DNA of 6,409 bases, taken from an uncultured Gemmatimonadota bacterium. GTDB taxonomy: Bacteria; Gemmatimonadota; Gemmatimonadetes; Gemmatimonadales; Gemmatimonadaceae. The notes beneath the pieces are model-generated. The model saw nothing but the letters and a program-made list of their open reading frames with translations. It did not search any database and was not told the DNA's origin. Position 1 is the stretch's first letter, and every line of letters starts with the position of its first letter. The stretch lies in NCBI GenBank assembly GCA_903894655.1, contig CAITQY010000075.1, positions 1-6,409 of the forward strand, read 5' to 3'. Positions 5,764 through 6,409 of the stretch are shown here, in pieces. The translations under genes and the position numbers were made by a program.

Positions 5764-6304
5764 ATCTCGCCGAGAAAGGACTCGAAGTCGTTGCCGAAGC
5801 AGTAGGCGCGATTGGCGTCGGCGGCTCGATCTTCAGCGCCTGAAACGCCGCGTTCGACACCAAGCAGTACGCGGCGAAACAGTAGAAACCGGTGCCGGCC
5901 GCCGCCGACAAATTGGCGGTGCCCTTCCCGACCAGCAGCGCGATGAGCATGCCGACCGCAAACACGTCGGCCATCGACCACTTGCTCATCGTCTGGACCA
6001 CGCCGTACAGCCGGTACGACGTGGCACTGCCACGCAGCGCGAGGATCGGCACCAGCAAGGCCGCCTTGATCAGCGGCACCAACACGCTGAACAGCACGAT
6101 GAGGCCCGCCACGAAGTCATTGCCGGTGGTGTGCAGGCTCTGAATCGCGCTGAGCACACTGCGCGTTTCGTTGGAGAGTTCGCGCGTCGTGCCAAACAGC
6201 TCCATCGTGGCGCGAATGGTGAGCACTGGCTGAACCAGCCCCGGCCACAGCAGCACCAGCGACACCAGCGCCAGCACGATCGCGAGTTTGTTTCGTGAAG
6301 TCAT
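5729..6304 (-). CDS. PqiA-like inner-membrane protein, probable frameshift near its 3' end
   Basis: A single-domain paraquat-inducible protein A (PqiA) family member. In Proteobacteria PqiA partners MCE proteins in lipid transport across the envelope; the role here is inferred. The ATG at 6304-6302 begins 191 residues with four predicted membrane segments (about 7-28, 64-90, 107-126, 135-156). The family landmark KWSMADVFAVG is at 108-118, followed by GTGFYCFAAYCLVSNAAF (137-154). The N-terminal CxxC zinc ribbon of E. coli PqiA is absent. After P162 the frame loses coding character (mixed third bases, Ser/Thr/Arg-rich) and its last codons run antisense into the neighbouring gene to a TGA at 5731-5729. 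The -1 frame from 5819 to the TAG at 5762-5760 has almost only C or G in third positions and ends FESFLGEI, so the intact product was probably about 181 residues ending at 5760. No MCE gene is in view. It starts 9 bases after the stop of the aminotransferase gene and lacks a Shine-Dalgarno sequence. Confidence 0.8.
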   Translation of the reverse strand: MTSRNKLAIVLALVSLVLLWPGLVQPVLTIRATMELFGTTRELSNETRSVLSAIQSLHTTGNDFVAGLIVLFSVLVPLIKAALLVPILALRGSATSYRLYGVVQTMSKWSMADVFAVGMLIALLVGKGTANLSAAAGTGFYCFAAYCLVSNAAFQALKIEPPTPIAPTASATTSSPFSARSRTWRWAGCPC

Positions 6305-6313
6305 GAGAGGGTG

Positions 6314-6409
6314 CTAGGCGGCAAGCTGGGTGATCGCGCGAACAAAGGCATCGAGTTCGGCAGTCGTGGTGAAGAGGTGCGGTGTGACCCGAACGCCGGT
6401 AACACCGGC
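6314..6409 (-). CDS. Probable class V (PLP) aminotransferase, C-terminal 31 codons only
   Basis: Reading the minus strand from the window edge gives a 31-residue open frame ending at the TAG at 6316-6314. Its sequence GVRVTPHLFTTTAELDAFVRA is the usual C-terminal strand-helix of class V aminotransferases (cysteine desulfurase/isopenicillin-epimerase-like group; typical form RVSPHLYNTxxElDrfvxAL). These are PLP enzymes acting on amino acids, but the substrate cannot be told from this fragment because the PLP lysine lies outside the window. The 9-base gap to the PqiA-like ATG suggests a two-gene operon on the minus strand. It could be another fold-type I PLP enzyme. Confidence 0.7.
   Translation of the reverse strand, partial: AGVTGVRVTPHLFTTTAELDAFVRAITQLAA

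Noticed and set aside
5817..5825. Programmed -1 ribosomal frameshift in the PqiA-like gene
   Set aside because: The sequence lacks an X-XXY-YYZ slippery heptamer and I see no clear stimulatory hairpin; a single-base error or mutation is the simpler reading, so I report only the frameshift itself.
5681..6298. 205-codon plus-strand open frame opposite the PqiA-like gene
   Set aside because: The translation is Arg/Gln/His-rich and low in complexity, as expected from the antisense of a membrane protein; the minus strand has the KWSMADVF landmark and membrane segments.
1..6409. Mobile element, CRISPR array, tRNA or defence system
   Set aside because: No direct repeats with spacers, terminal inverted repeats, transposase, integrase or tRNA-like cloverleaf was found; all long stretches are accounted for by ordinary genes.

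Overview
This is a compact, high-GC (roughly two thirds G+C by eye) bacterial chromosomal segment with almost no non-coding DNA. It looks like core genome rather than a mobile or accessory island: no insertion sequence, integrase, tRNA, CRISPR array or phage gene is visible. A Gemmatimonadota-like or related high-GC member of the Bacteroidota/FCB side of the tree is the best guess. This is inferred from the Bacteroidota-style Ig-like lipoprotein (a GGPP..TPP stretch after the lipobox cysteine), a PurN variant with a GMYG loop, and secreted proteins ending their signal peptide in AAQ. It rests on recalled family resemblance, not a search.

Layout. Plus strand, 1-5763: the 3' part of valS (valyl-tRNA synthetase, cut by the window edge); a 462-residue Ig-like domain lipoprotein; a GmhB/HisB-N-type HAD phosphatase; purN; purH; and a small secreted beta-rich protein of unknown function. 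The first four are packed end to end (two TGATG stop/start overlaps, then a 1-base gap), and the later gaps are 41 and 34 bases, so the six genes are probably one transcription unit. Minus strand, 6409-5760: the last 31 codons of a probable class V (PLP) aminotransferase, then a single-domain PqiA-like membrane protein that converges on the plus-strand unit.

Function. PurN and PurH carry out the first formyl transfer and the last two steps of de novo IMP synthesis, so purine synthesis is the metabolic core. ValRS is translation housekeeping. The HAD phosphatase probably removes a phosphate from a sugar bisphosphate (heptose) or a histidinol-phosphate-like substrate. The lipoprotein and the small secreted protein act outside the cytoplasm and have no obvious link to purines.

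Main points to recheck. (1) The PqiA-like gene appears to carry a frameshift near 5819: its last ~20 codons have a clear coding signature in the -1 frame, ending in a stop that shares a CTAG with the stop of the convergent gene. (2) The lipoprotein has regularly spaced R-x-D-S units that seem to interrupt a second Ig-like domain. (3) purH has no Shine-Dalgarno sequence and a very pyrimidine-rich leader. I see no convincing undescribed defence or mobile system here.
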